58,919 bases of DNA, from positions 1 to 58,919 of the forward strand of contig SUWJ01000015.1 in NCBI GenBank assembly GCA_015061545.1, written 5' to 3'. Shown piece by piece: positions 33,709 through 43,656 of the stretch; position 1 is the first letter of the stretch; every line of letters starts with the position of its first letter. Both the position numbers and the translations under genes were made by a program. The stretch is from Lentisphaerota bacterium (GTDB taxonomy: Bacteria > Verrucomicrobiota > Lentisphaeria > Victivallales > Victivallaceae). The notes under the pieces were generated by a model. The model was given only the letters and a program-made list of their open reading frames with translations, did not search any database and was not told the origin of the DNA.

Positions 33709-36555
33709 ATGACAAAAAGTGGAAAAACACAACATTTTTTTGAAGTGGACGACACTTTTGCCAATTATACCATAAAGCACTTCTGCGGACGGGGGGCGTA
33801 CGGAGAAGTCTATCTGGCAGAAGATATCACCCACAAAACGGTGGCACTCAAGATCATTCCGGTTTCCGGCGGCAGCGAAGTCTGGCGGATGGAACTTATC
33901 GGCTTGCGGCATTATCGGCAGTCCATCGAAAATTATGATTCGCTGATCGAAATCCTCCATGTCGGCGAGACGGACAACTTTTTCTATTATACTATGGAAG
34001 CTGCGGACAATATGCTCCACGGCGATACCGATGACTATATTGCCGATACGCTGGCACACCGGCTGGAACGCGGCGGGCGGCTGGAACCGGAAAAAGTGCT
34101 GGAGCTTGCCAATGCCCTGCTGGATGCGTTGGAGCATCTTGCCGAACACAATCTGGCGCATCGGGATATAAAGCCAGCCAACATTGTGTTTATCAATGGG
34201 CAGGCCAAGTTGAGCGATATTGGGTTGATCTCCTCCACCGGTGTGCGCTCAAAGGTGGTGGGAACTCTGGAATTTCTGCCCCCCGAAATTGCCGATGACG
34301 ATCCGGTAGGCTACGGCCACGACCTTTATTCGCTGGGCAAAGTGCTGTATTGCGCCTTGACCGGACTGCTGCCGGAAAACTATCCCGAAGTACCGCTTAC
34401 GGTACCGCTGCGGGCGTGGAGCCAGTTCAAGGGAGCGATCCTGAAAGCGTGCGTACCCGATCCGCGGGCAAGATTTTTCACTCCGGAAGAGTTCCGCGCC
34501 GCGTTGCCCACTTCGATCAAGGCGACCACCTGGGTCGATGAAGCTGTCGAACATATGCGTTCTTATTGCAAAGAACACCCCAAAGCGCTGCGTCTGAGCA
34601 TAATATCCATTACATTGATGACCGCTGCCATGCTCATAAGCGGATATTTATCCATACTGCAGAAAAAAGAACTGGAAAGGCAGCGCAACGAGCGGCTCAA
34701 TTTTATCTACCGGACGATTGATGTTATAAATGACCATCAGCTGCATTTGCAGCGCATTGCCGCCAATTCCGGCAATACTGCGCTGCCGTGGCATCTGCAG
34801 GCCATCGCCGAAATGGCAGCCGATGCCCGTGCCGCCGGCGATTGGCACAGCACCGAGCAATACTGCCGTTCAGCGGATAATATGCTTAAAATGTGGAGTA
34901 AATCAGAATTCCGGACGCTGCAGCAAAAGTACCCTGCCGAGGAACTGCCCAATACGACTGCGGAGCTGCTGGAGCTGCTTAAACAGTACAGGGACTTTGA
35001 CTTGCTGCCGCTGTCGGAATATTTGATTTCCACTTATCGGCAACAGTTGGATTCAACCATTGACAGGATCACCCGGCAACTGGCTGCGCGCTGGCAGGGG
35101 CCGATGCCGGGAAAAAACTGGGTGCTCAACCACGACCCGGATCTGGAAATGCTCTACATACCCAAAGGTATGCTGCCCGGTGAGCCGTCGAATTCTTACT
35201 GGATAGGGGTCAATGAATTGACCTGCCGCTCGCTGCGCAAACTCCGGCCCGACCTCTATAAGCATCTGCCCGACAGCACTCTGCCCGTTACCGGTCTGAG
35301 CTGGAACGACCGTTTGACGATCTGCCGGAATCTGACCATATCAGCTCAGCAGAAACGCACGCTGCCCCCCGGATACATTTACCGCCTGCCCTATGCAGGA
35401 GAGTGGAATTTTGTTATGCACGGAGCATGGGAAAGCCCCGGTAATTTTCTCCACGAAGAACAATCCGTGGGCAACTATGCGTGGTTCGGCGGTAATTCAA
35501 TGTATAAACTGCACAGTGTCCGCAATCTGCAGAAAGGCATCCCCGGAGTTTACGATTTTATCGGCAATGCCGCCGAAAGCGTACTTCTGCAGCCGACTGT
35601 CCGCGGCGGGAAACCGCAGGCGGGCAACTTCGGCGGCAGCTTCCGCGACCGTCGGCTCAGCAGCAATCTGAATCTGCCTGTCCAGCTGGATATGCTGCGC
35701 AACAACTGGAGCGGTATGCGCCTGGTACTGGCTCCGGGCGATATGGATTATTTTGAAAACAACTATTACAGCGGTCAGACTTACACCGCGTTGCGCAACG
35801 GTACAGTTTATGAATTGCTGGGCAGCCCTGACTGCCGCTGGACACCCGAAGCAGCGGCGGACTGGAGCCGTCTTACCGGGTGCCAGCAAGCGGTGCTGGA
35901 GGATTTTAATTTGCGCAAAGAGCTGTTCCAATCCTCGCAGCGGATGCGGGAACTGCCCGTGCTGCTGGGGACCAGCCGGATCAACGGCAAATGGTATTGG
36001 CTCAATCAGCAGCCGATCCGCGACGGCGGCTGGTTCAATTTGCCTGATAACAGCGGGAACAATCAGAATAAATTTCTGGTCTGGGATCACGGGTTCTGGC
36101 GCGAACTTGATATCGAGGATACAGTTCCGCTGATAATGATAAGTTATCCCGCCGACCGCCGTTTTTCAGCCAAAAGTTCACCGCTGGAAAACCTCTCGGC
36201 AGTAAAAAAAGAGTTTTCGATCAAAAACAGAAAATATCTGCTGCTGCAGGCACCGGTGGATTGGTACACCGCCAAACGGCTGGCAGAACTGCTGGGCGTC
36301 AAACTGGCTTCACCGTCAATAGCCAACGATCCGGCAGCAGCAGCAATACTTGATGAGTTCAAAACTCAAACGATTGCGCTGGATGGCTGTCAACGCAACG
36401 GCAAATGGGTCGATTCCAACGGCAGCGAGATCAAAACAGCTGAAAAACTGCGTCCGCCCGCCGGACTGACGCCCGATAATTGTTTTATTACTCTGCAACA
36501 GGGAAAACTTGCCTGCCGCAACAACTTTGATCTGTTTCTCTGCGAATACCCGTAA
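33709..36555 (+). CDS. Ser/Thr protein kinase - TM - FGE-sulfatase-like - lectin-like fusion
   Basis: 948 aa. Residues 20-270 form a Hanks-type kinase: GRGAYGEV (27-34), Lys48 (VALKII), HRDIKPANI (151-159), DIG (170-172) in place of DFG, and a PPE motif (190-193). A TM helix (about 295-316) is followed by a coiled coil. Residues about 450-670 resemble the formylglycine-generating/sulfatase-modifying fold (LNHDPDLEMLYIPKG, WIGVNELT, NAAESVL, GGSFRDRR). The tail from about 675 on repeats a C-type-lectin-like pattern (YLLLQAPVDWYTAKRLAELL, GKWVDSNGSE). The predicted topology is cytoplasmic kinase, periplasmic sensor. The extracellular ligand is unknown. Confidence 0.85.
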   Translation: MTKSGKTQHFFEVDDTFANYTIKHFCGRGAYGEVYLAEDITHKTVALKIIPVSGGSEVWRMELIGLRHYRQSIENYDSLIEILHVGETDNFFYYTMEAADNMLHGDTDDYIADTLAHRLERGGRLEPEKVLELANALLDALEHLAEHNLAHRDIKPANIVFINGQAKLSDIGLISSTGVRSKVVGTLEFLPPEIADDDPVGYGHDLYSLGKVLYCALTGLLPENYPEVPLTVPLRAWSQFKGAILKACVPDPRARFFTPEEFRAALPTSIKATTWVDEAVEHMRSYCKEHPKALRLSIISITLMTAAMLISGYLSILQKKELERQRNERLNFIYRTIDVINDHQLHLQRIAANSGNTALPWHLQAIAEMAADARAAGDWHSTEQYCRSADNMLKMWSKSEFRTLQQKYPAEELPNTTAELLELLKQYRDFDLLPLSEYLISTYRQQLDSTIDRITRQLAARWQGPMPGKNWVLNHDPDLEMLYIPKGMLPGEPSNSYWIGVNELTCRSLRKLRPDLYKHLPDSTLPVTGLSWNDRLTICRNLTISAQQKRTLPPGYIYRLPYAGEWNFVMHGAWESPGNFLHEEQSVGNYAWFGGNSMYKLHSVRNLQKGIPGVYDFIGNAAESVLLQPTVRGGKPQAGNFGGSFRDRRLSSNLNLPVQLDMLRNNWSGMRLVLAPGDMDYFENNYYSGQTYTALRNGTVYELLGSPDCRWTPEAAADWSRLTGCQQAVLEDFNLRKELFQSSQRMRELPVLLGTSRINGKWYWLNQQPIRDGGWFNLPDNSGNNQNKFLVWDHGFWRELDIEDTVPLIMISYPADRRFSAKSSPLENLSAVKKEFSIKNRKYLLLQAPVDWYTAKRLAELLGVKLASPSIANDPAAAAILDEFKTQTIALDGCQRNGKWVDSNGSEIKTAEKLRPPAGLTPDNCFITLQQGKLACRNNFDLFLCEYP

Positions 36556-36819
36556 GATGTAATTCATCGTCATTGCCCTGTACTTCGTTGGTCTGCAACC
36601 GGCAAAGCGCGGCTGCCCGGGGGATTTGCAGGTATAATATCAGCAGAAAAATCCTGAAAAAAGCTGAAAAAAAGTTGAAAAATACAAGTTGACGCGTTAT
36701 ATTTAAGAGATTATTTGTGATAAAGTTTTTTATCAGTCAGCCAAGTTCCGCGGCAGCTGAAACAATCAGCCGTTGCGGGCGATAATTTAATAACCCTTTG
36801 CCGAAAAGGAAACTAAAAG
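36556..36819. other. 264-bp intergenic region upstream of pckG
   Basis: No gene. It contains a possible extended -10 (TGCAGGTATAATAT near 36627), a TTGACG at about 36692, and a 7-bp perfect hairpin TGATAAA/TTTATCA (about 36718-36735). The pckG start has an AAGGAA ribosome site. Confidence 0.4.
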
Positions 36820-38667
36820 ATGGTCAAACATCTGAATGCGATCCCGACCAAGCACGCCAAGCTGGTCAAGTGGGTGGAAGAATGGGCCGAACTTTGCGAG
36901 CCCAATGGCGTTTACTGGTGCGATGGTACCAACACCGAGTATTATGCTCTGTGCGAAGAAATGGTGCAGTCCGGTTTGGCTACCCGTCTGGACAGCAAAC
37001 TGCGTCCTGACTGCGTGCTGTTCCGCAGCGACCCGTCCGACGTGGCCCGCGTGGAAGCCCGTACCTACATTGCCAGCGAAAAAGAAGAAGATGCCGGTCC
37101 GACCAACAACTGGATCGCGCCTGCTGAACTCAAAGCCACCATGCGCGGTCTTTACAAAGGCTGTATGCACGGCCGTACCATGTATGTGATCCCCTACAGC
37201 ATGGGTCCTGTCGGTTCCAACATCGCCAAGATCGGTGTGGAACTTACCGACTCCGCCTACGTTGTGATCAATATGCACGTTATGACCCGCGTCGGCAACA
37301 AGGTTCTGGAAGTCCTCGGTGATGACGGCGAATTTGTGCCCTGCATCCACTCAGTCGGCAAACCGCTGGAAAACGGCGAATCCGACAACGGCATCTGGCC
37401 CTGCGCGCCCATGGACAAGAAATACATTGCCCAGTTCCCCGAAACCCGCGAAATCTGGTCCTACGGCTCCGGTTACGGCGGGAACGCCATCCTCGGCAAG
37501 AAGTGCCTGGCGCTGCGTATTGCTACCGTTCAGGCCCGCGATGAAGGCTGGATGGCTGAACATATGCTGATCCTGAAGCTTACCAATCCCGAAGGCAAAG
37601 TCAAGTATGTCACGGGTGCGTTCCCCTCGGCTTGCGGCAAGACCAATCTGGCCATGCTTATTCCCACCATCCCCGGCTGGAAGGTGGAAACCGTGGGCGA
37701 CGATATTGCCTGGATGAAGTTCGGCAAAGATGGCAAACTTTACGCCATCAACCCCGAAAACGGCTTCTTCGGCGTGGCTCCCGGTACCTCCATGCAGTCC
37801 AACAAGAACGCCATGCTCTCCTGCCGTCAGGAAACTATTTTCACCAACTGCGCGCTGCGTCCCAATGGCGACATCTGGTGGGAAGGTATCGATATTGATC
37901 TGGAACCCGGCGAAAAGCTCATCGACTGGAAGGGCAACGTCTGGGAAGCCGGTCAGGTCGATGCTGAAGGCAAGCCCGTCAAGGCTGCTCACCCCAACGC
38001 CCGTTTCTCCGCCCGCGGCCGCAACTGCCCCGCGATCGCTCCCAACTGGGAAGATCCTGCCGGTGTGCCGATCGACGCGTTCCTGTTCGGCGGTCGCCGC
38101 CCCAGCACTCTGCCGCTGGTCTACCAGAGCTTGAGCTGGGAACACGGTGTGATGATCGGTTCCAGCGTTGGTTCCGAAGTCACCGCCGCTGCTCTGGACG
38201 TCAAGGCCGGTACTGTCCGCCGCGACCCCTTCGCCATGCTGCCCTTCTGCGGCTATCACATGGCTGATTACTTCAAGCATTGGCTGGAAATCGGCAAGGT
38301 CGAAGGCGCTCAGCTGCCCAAGATTTTCTGCGTGAACTGGTTCCGCAAGACCGCCGACGGTCGTTGGCTGTGGCCCGGCTTTGGCGACAACAGCCGCGTG
38401 CTGAAGTGGATCTTTGAACGCTGCGACGGCGAAGGCAAAGCCACCGAAACCGCTATCGGTCATATGCCGACGGCTGATGCCATCGACCGCACCGGTCTGG
38501 AAAGCGTCAGCGATGCGGATATGGAAGAACTTCTCGCCCTCGATGTGGAAGGCTGGAAGAAGGAAGTTGCTTCCATCCGCGAACACTATGCCAAATTCGG
38601 CGACAAGATGCCGCAGGAACTGGTTGCTCAGCTGGATGCGCTGGAAGCCCGTCTTGCCAAGTGCTGA
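36820..38667 (+). CDS. pckG: Phosphoenolpyruvate carboxykinase (GTP)
   Basis: 615 aa, the GTP-dependent class. Interconverts oxaloacetate and PEP. In anaerobes it often works in the carboxylating direction toward succinate. The P-loop-like kinase 1a motif GAFPSACGKTN (about 266-276), the KCLALRIA and RDEGWMAEHMLI blocks, and the GTP/manganese loops NFFGVAPGTS-like (GFFGVAPGTS) are present. AAGGAA precedes the ATG. It stands alone with its own terminator. Confidence 0.95.
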   Translation: MVKHLNAIPTKHAKLVKWVEEWAELCEPNGVYWCDGTNTEYYALCEEMVQSGLATRLDSKLRPDCVLFRSDPSDVARVEARTYIASEKEEDAGPTNNWIAPAELKATMRGLYKGCMHGRTMYVIPYSMGPVGSNIAKIGVELTDSAYVVINMHVMTRVGNKVLEVLGDDGEFVPCIHSVGKPLENGESDNGIWPCAPMDKKYIAQFPETREIWSYGSGYGGNAILGKKCLALRIATVQARDEGWMAEHMLILKLTNPEGKVKYVTGAFPSACGKTNLAMLIPTIPGWKVETVGDDIAWMKFGKDGKLYAINPENGFFGVAPGTSMQSNKNAMLSCRQETIFTNCALRPNGDIWWEGIDIDLEPGEKLIDWKGNVWEAGQVDAEGKPVKAAHPNARFSARGRNCPAIAPNWEDPAGVPIDAFLFGGRRPSTLPLVYQSLSWEHGVMIGSSVGSEVTAAALDVKAGTVRRDPFAMLPFCGYHMADYFKHWLEIGKVEGAQLPKIFCVNWFRKTADGRWLWPGFGDNSRVLKWIFERCDGEGKATETAIGHMPTADAIDRTGLESVSDADMEELLALDVEGWKKEVASIREHYAKFGDKMPQELVAQLDALEARLAKC

Positions 38668-38745
38668 CGAGCGGCTTGAGTGCGCTCTCCGATGACGGTA
38701 AAGTTTTTCGGGGAACGCTTCAGCTGAAGGCAATATAGTTTTGCC

Positions 38746-38790
38746 AATGACTGCTGCAAACCTTTAATGGGTATGCAGCAGTCATTTTTT
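38746..38790 (+). terminator. Terminator after pckG
   Basis: Stem AATGACTGCTGCA/TGCAGCAGTCATT with a 15-nt loop and a T-run, 78 bp past the pckG stop. Confidence 0.85.
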
Positions 38791-38813
38791 GTACATCAAT
38801 ATACCCTGATCGT

Positions 38814-38842
38814 GGAACTTTTCCGGCTCAGACAAAGTCTAA
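38814..38842 (+). promoter_or_regulatory. ECF (RpoE-like) promoter in front of the sigma factor gene
   Basis: GGAACTT (38814-38820), a 16-base spacer, and GTCTAA (38837-38842). This matches the RpoE-group consensus GGAACTT-N16-GTCTAA very closely and lies 54 bp upstream of the ECF sigma gene start, so autoregulation is likely. Confidence 0.75.
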
Positions 38843-38895
38843 ATCAACAATAGAATCACGCTTGATTATTTATCTGAAAAGAAAAGTTACAACTT

Positions 38896-39531
38896 ATGAA
38901 AAACGTTCCCGCCCAATCGTTGCAGACGCTTGGCGACATGGAATTGGTATCAATGACCAAAAGTGGCGATAATTCAGCTTTTGAAGAGATCGTCAGTCGC
39001 TATTATCAACGTTTGTATCAGACTGCCCTGGCGATTTTAAGTTCGCATCACGATGCCGAAGAGGTGACTCAGGACGCATTTATCAAAGCCTATCGCGCCT
39101 TGCCCGGCTTCAGAGGTGAATCGCTGCTTTTGACCTGGCTGTGCCGTATCGTCATCAATCAGGCGCATAACAAATACCATTGGAACCGGCGGCGGGGCAG
39201 CGAAGTGAACATGAGTCTGAGCCGTCCGCCGGAGCCGGGCAGCGATCAGCAGCAGGAAGATTTTGATATTCCCGACAACCGCTATTCACCTGCGCGGGAA
39301 TTGCAAAATATCGAATTGGGCAGTCTGCTGGATAAAGAGATCCGCCAGCTGCCTGAATCGCTGCGGGAAACTATGCGGCTGCGTCATTTGCGGAATCTGG
39401 CATACGAAGAGATCGCCGCCATTCAGCATTGCCAGCTGGGAACGATCAAATCCCGACTTTCCCGCGGCCGCGAACTGCTGCTGAAACGGCTGAAGATCTT
39501 CGGTATAACGCCCGAAAAAACCGACATTTGA
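38896..39531 (+). CDS. ECF-type RNA polymerase sigma factor
   Basis: 211 aa. Sigma70 region 2 (SAFEEIVSRYYQRLYQTALAIL to TWLCRIVINQAHN) and region 4 (LPESLRETMRLRHLRNLAYEEIAAI with QLGTIKSRLSRGRELL as helix-turn-helix) are joined by an acidic Gln/Pro-rich linker. It directs transcription of a stress or envelope regulon. The promoter in front of it is itself of ECF type. No anti-sigma factor lies next to it. Confidence 0.93.
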   Translation: MKNVPAQSLQTLGDMELVSMTKSGDNSAFEEIVSRYYQRLYQTALAILSSHHDAEEVTQDAFIKAYRALPGFRGESLLLTWLCRIVINQAHNKYHWNRRRGSEVNMSLSRPPEPGSDQQQEDFDIPDNRYSPARELQNIELGSLLDKEIRQLPESLRETMRLRHLRNLAYEEIAAIQHCQLGTIKSRLSRGRELLLKRLKIFGITPEKTDI

Positions 39532-39666
39532 CAATACAGCAGTCAGCCGGGGCTTTATCAGTACAAAATCATACAGAAAAAGTGCTTTTTTTAGGGTTGT
39601 AAACTTGAACTTTACAGCATTTGAGTTAATTTATACTTGTGTAAAAAATAAGCAGGTCAAGTATAA

Positions 39667-40071
39667 ATGCAGAAGATTCACGAAACCCGGCACAAGATCG
39701 AAAAATTTTGCGCAGAAAGCGGCAAATATGCCCCCGATGCTTACGAATTTGTAACCAACTGTGTAATTGCTCAGGTCAACGCATTGACCAGCGCCCGCCA
39801 TCTGTCAGCGCAGGAATTATTGCAGGGGCTGGGGCAGCAGCTGGAAGAGGCGTTCGGTTTTCTTACTGCGAGTATATTGGAGTATTGGCAGATAAAAACA
39901 GCTTCCGATATCGGAGAAATCGTCTTTGACCTTATAGAACTGAAAATTCTCAGCGCCTCCGAAGATGATAAAAGAAGCGACTTTGATATCGACTTTCCGC
40001 TGCATACTGTTTCGAGCGCTTATCAGACCAGAAAAAGCAACGCCAAGTTGGAGATTCCTCAAATTGACTGA
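39667..40071 (+). CDS. Minf_1886-type conserved protein
   Basis: 134 aa. Matches the conserved hypothetical family Minf_1886 of Planctomycetes and Verrucomicrobia as I recall it: N-terminal KIEKFCAESGKYAPDAYEFV, middle HLSAQELLQGL and EAFGFLTASIL, and the WQIKTASDIGEIVFDLIEL block. No enzyme motif is visible. Its stop overlaps the TTG start of the M16 peptidase by 8 bases, so the genes form one transcript. The presence of this family supports a PVC origin. Its function is not known. Confidence 0.8.
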   Translation: MQKIHETRHKIEKFCAESGKYAPDAYEFVTNCVIAQVNALTSARHLSAQELLQGLGQQLEEAFGFLTASILEYWQIKTASDIGEIVFDLIELKILSASEDDKRSDFDIDFPLHTVSSAYQTRKSNAKLEIPQID

Positions 40072-42649
40072 ACATAAATTACTGCCGCTGGCGGTACGGG
40101 AATTGCCCTGCGGGTCAGTTCTTTACCATATACGCAATCAATCAGAACTCACCCGTATTCAAGGGGTGGTCCGCACAGGGAGTATCCACGAAGGGGAATA
40201 TTCCGGCTGCGGCTTGTCGCATTTTCTTGAACATATGCTATTTCAGGGCTGCGGCAAATATCCTGCTGACAGCGCGTCGGATACGATCCACCAGCTGGGC
40301 GGCGACTGCAATGCTTATACCACCTTTGACCACACCGCATACTATGTGGAACTGCCGACGGAAAAATTTGCGCAGGCAGCCGATATTATAACCTCAATGA
40401 TCAGCGATCCGTTGTTCCCGCAGGAAAAATTTCAGTCCGAAAAACAGGTAATCGCCAGAGAAGCGGATATGATTTTTGACCGCCCTGCCTATGTGATGAT
40501 CCAGCAGCTCTGGCAGGGATTGTTTTCCAGTCACCCCGCCCGTATGCCGATCGTGGGTTTCCCGGATAAAATCGCCGATGTCACCAGCGATATCATGGCA
40601 GAATATTACCGCCGCCGCTACGGTGCCATGCGCACCCATTGGCTGGTCACAGGCAACCTCAATACAGATATGGTGCAAGCTGTTTTAAGCGAAAAACTCT
40701 CCGGCTACCCCCGGGGAAATCTGGATGAACCGACACTGCCGGAAGAACCGGAAGCACTGTTTGAAACCCGCCATGTCAATAAATTTTCTGATCCGCTGAC
40801 CCGTATTGCGCTGGGCATCCGGGCGCCCCGTGCCTCCAGCAGTATAACCCCGGCGCTGGATTTGCTGGCGGGGATCATCGGCGGCAGCGACAGCTCCTGC
40901 CTGACACGGAAATTTCTCTATCAGAATCCGCTGGCGCTGGCATTGGATGCGGAGTTTGACGGCATGAGCTTCGGCAGCGTACTGGCGCTGAGTGCGGTCT
41001 GCGAACCAGATAATGCTCAACAGCTGGAACAGGGCATACGCGCCGAACTGGCATTGATCCGCAAACGCGGAGTAAGCGCAGAAGAGTTGCAAAAAGAAAA
41101 ACTCCAGCAGCGTCTGACCCTTTATCAGCAATTGAAAAACAGTTCTCAGGCCGCAGCAGTCATCAACGGCTTGAAGGTAAACTTCAACAATGCCGAGTGT
41201 CTGGAGCACTACCTTGAGCGGATCGACAAAGTAACGCTGGACGAAGTCAACGCCGCTGCCGCAGATTATCTGGACAGCCGCCGTTTTGTCTGGTCGATCG
41301 TGGAGCCGGAAACAGTTCCAAGTTCTGTAGCAGTAACGGAAAAAATCACCACCGGCAACGAGCTTTACTTTGATAAACTCAGCAACTCCTGCGCGTATGT
41401 ACTTATCCCCCGCAGCGAAGTACCGCTGGAATCGCTGGCGGCGGTATTGCCGGCAGCTCCCGTTTGGGAAGAAGATTGGCCACACGGCATAAGCACGCTG
41501 CTGTGCAAGATATTATCAACGGGACCTGATTCAATGCCCGAAGAAGAGTTTTACGATTTTCTGGATGCCAACGGCATTGATCTGGATGTCAGCTGCGGCA
41601 ATAATACCCTTTCGCTGGAGATGAGTTTTCCGCCTGAAGCCAGAAGTAAAGCCGTGGATATGATAACAGAAATATTGAGCAATCCGCGACGGGACAAAAC
41701 GATTTTCGATCGGGTCAGAAAAAACCTGATCGAACAGCTTTCCAGCAAATTGAACGAAACTAACTTTGTGGCAATGCTTCACGCCAAGAAACTCATCTTC
41801 GGCAACCACGCCGGAGGCAACAGCCGCTTGGAAAGCGTGGAAGAGTTACAGCGCATAACACCTGAAATACTCGATGATTTTTACCGTTCACGCCTGTCAA
41901 AGGAATGGCTGAATCTGGGTTCGACCATTGCCCCCGATTCCGAAACTGCCCGTAAGGAAGCAATCGAGGGGCTGGAAAAAATCGCCAACGCAATTCCCTG
42001 GAGTCGGGAAAAGCTGAATAAACCGCAGCCGGCAACCGGAGAGGAATTGAAGCAGAACACTCAAAGTGAACCGCTCCGCGTGGAACTCGACCGGGAACAG
42101 AGCACCGTTATCTGCGCGGTGGCAGGCGGTTTTGCCCACAAACGGGAATATTATGCGCTGCTGATATTGGATTCGGCACTCAACGGTCTGGCAAGCAATC
42201 TATTTAAAGAGGTACGGGAAAAACGCTCGCTGGCTTACAGCACGGGTATTGCCGTCAACTGCGGACTGGTACAAGGCGTAGTAGCACTGCACGCAGGAGT
42301 CAAGCCCGAAAATGCCGATGAAACGCTGGAGTGTCTGCAAAAAGAGATCGAACGGCTGCGTACCCGGGGGCTGGAAGCCGGAGAATTTTCCTCCGCCCGA
42401 TTGGCAGCTTCCACCGCGCTGGCACGACAGCTGGAAAGCGTGGATGCCAAACTTATGCACGCCCAGCTGGCAATATTTTACGGCGATGACCCGCAGAACA
42501 GTTTGAAGTGCGGCAGTTTGCTCCGCAGCATAACCTTGCAGGAGTGCAACGAAATATTGAGCAGAATTTTAAGCTCCTCGCCCATCGCCAGAGTGGTGGC
42601 AGGCAATATAAAGAATTTTAATCAAGATAAAAAATCTGATAAAAAATAA
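40064..42649 (+). CDS. M16-family zinc peptidase, two-domain
   Basis: 861 aa from TTG 40064 (GGAG at 40050, overlap with the previous stop). The first M16 domain has the inverted zinc motif HFLEH (53-57) and a downstream Glu in the EKQVIAREADM region. The second half repeats the fold without the zinc site, as in PqqL/processing-peptidase-like proteins. No signal peptide is seen from this start. It is the second gene of a run to 46243 with tight spacing (19 bp to the ROK kinase). Confidence 0.88.
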   Translation: MTEHKLLPLAVRELPCGSVLYHIRNQSELTRIQGVVRTGSIHEGEYSGCGLSHFLEHMLFQGCGKYPADSASDTIHQLGGDCNAYTTFDHTAYYVELPTEKFAQAADIITSMISDPLFPQEKFQSEKQVIAREADMIFDRPAYVMIQQLWQGLFSSHPARMPIVGFPDKIADVTSDIMAEYYRRRYGAMRTHWLVTGNLNTDMVQAVLSEKLSGYPRGNLDEPTLPEEPEALFETRHVNKFSDPLTRIALGIRAPRASSSITPALDLLAGIIGGSDSSCLTRKFLYQNPLALALDAEFDGMSFGSVLALSAVCEPDNAQQLEQGIRAELALIRKRGVSAEELQKEKLQQRLTLYQQLKNSSQAAAVINGLKVNFNNAECLEHYLERIDKVTLDEVNAAAADYLDSRRFVWSIVEPETVPSSVAVTEKITTGNELYFDKLSNSCAYVLIPRSEVPLESLAAVLPAAPVWEEDWPHGISTLLCKILSTGPDSMPEEEFYDFLDANGIDLDVSCGNNTLSLEMSFPPEARSKAVDMITEILSNPRRDKTIFDRVRKNLIEQLSSKLNETNFVAMLHAKKLIFGNHAGGNSRLESVEELQRITPEILDDFYRSRLSKEWLNLGSTIAPDSETARKEAIEGLEKIANAIPWSREKLNKPQPATGEELKQNTQSEPLRVELDREQSTVICAVAGGFAHKREYYALLILDSALNGLASNLFKEVREKRSLAYSTGIAVNCGLVQGVVALHAGVKPENADETLECLQKEIERLRTRGLEAGEFSSARLAASTALARQLESVDAKLMHAQLAIFYGDDPQNSLKCGSLLRSITLQECNEILSRILSSSPIARVVAGNIKNFNQDKKSDKK

Positions 42650-42668
42650 TCATCAACGGGATCAAGCA

Positions 42669-43655
42669 ATGAGAAAAAAAGCGTATTTACTGGGCTTCGA
42701 TATCGGCGGTACCAAGATCGGCATCGGTTTGGGAACTGCTGAAGGCGAGATTCTGCAGAGCCGCAGGATCGACAACCAAAATACCAACCCAGATAAGGTT
42801 CTGCCGCAGCTGGCGGAAATCGCCCGTCAGGAAATGGCAGCTGCCAATTTGAGCAGCAGCGATATATTGGCGTTCGGTATTTCCACGCCCTCCCCTGCGG
42901 ATATACCCAACGGCGTAATCACCAATCCGCCCAATAATCCATACTGGCGCAACGTGCCGATCAAAAAATATCTGGAAGAAGCGCTCTCCATCCGCGGCTG
43001 TTTTGACAACGACGCCAACTGCGCAGCGCTGGCGGAGTGGTACTTCGGTGCAGGCAAAGGCTGCAAAAATATGATCTACCTTACCATGAGTACAGGTATC
43101 GGCGCCGGGATCATTGCCGACGGCAGATTGCTGCAGGGAACAACTTTTCTGGCAGGCGAAATCGGTCACGCGGTGATAAAACCCAACGGCAGACGCTGCA
43201 ACTGCGGTCTCAAAGGCTGCTACGAAGCCTACGCCGGCGGCCGGGCGCTTGCCCAGCGGATGCAGGAAGAACTAACGGGGCAGACAAATCATGCCATGCT
43301 GGATTTTGCGACCGATGGCAAAGTGGAGAATCTGGATTTGCTATCCCTGGAAAAGGCCGCCCGCGCCGGAGTGGATTACGCAGTAAAATTGTGGGATGAA
43401 ATGTGCTTGTGCAACGCGCAAGCCTACGGAATGTTGATGAATATATTCAATCCTGAAAAAATCGTACTGGGAACGATCGCCTACGCCGCAGGAGATTTCT
43501 TCATGGATCCGGTAAAGAAATATCTGCCTGACTTTGCATGGCCCGAAACGCTGGCAGCGTGCGATGTTGTTCCCAGCCAGCTTAAACGGGAGATCGGCAG
43601 CTATGCCGGGATCGCCGGTGCCCTCTACGAACTTGAAAAAGAAGGTGTGTTGTAA
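42669..43655 (+). CDS. ROK-family sugar kinase (glucokinase-like)
   Basis: 328 aa. N-terminal phosphate-1 motif GFDIGGTKIGIG, catalytic FDNDANCAALAEW, STGIGAGI, the GEIGH box and the zinc motif CNCGLKGCYEAYAGG (CxCGxxGCxE). Phosphorylates glucose or an amino sugar. It is 1 bp upstream of the HPRT gene and 19 bp downstream of the peptidase gene. Confidence 0.92.
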   Translation: MRKKAYLLGFDIGGTKIGIGLGTAEGEILQSRRIDNQNTNPDKVLPQLAEIARQEMAAANLSSSDILAFGISTPSPADIPNGVITNPPNNPYWRNVPIKKYLEEALSIRGCFDNDANCAALAEWYFGAGKGCKNMIYLTMSTGIGAGIIADGRLLQGTTFLAGEIGHAVIKPNGRRCNCGLKGCYEAYAGGRALAQRMQEELTGQTNHAMLDFATDGKVENLDLLSLEKAARAGVDYAVKLWDEMCLCNAQAYGMLMNIFNPEKIVLGTIAYAAGDFFMDPVKKYLPDFAWPETLAACDVVPSQLKREIGSYAGIAGALYELEKEGVL

Positions 43656-43656
43656 A

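Noticed and set aside
37351-38733. Minus-strand open frame of 460 codons opposite pckG
   Set aside because: Shadow of pckG caused by its strong codon bias. No start signal and no motif.
39965-40063. Longer N-terminus of the M16 peptidase
   Set aside because: The extra 33 codons would lie inside the upstream Minf_1886 gene and do not resemble the family. The TTG at 40064 has a GGAG site and fits the peptidase start.
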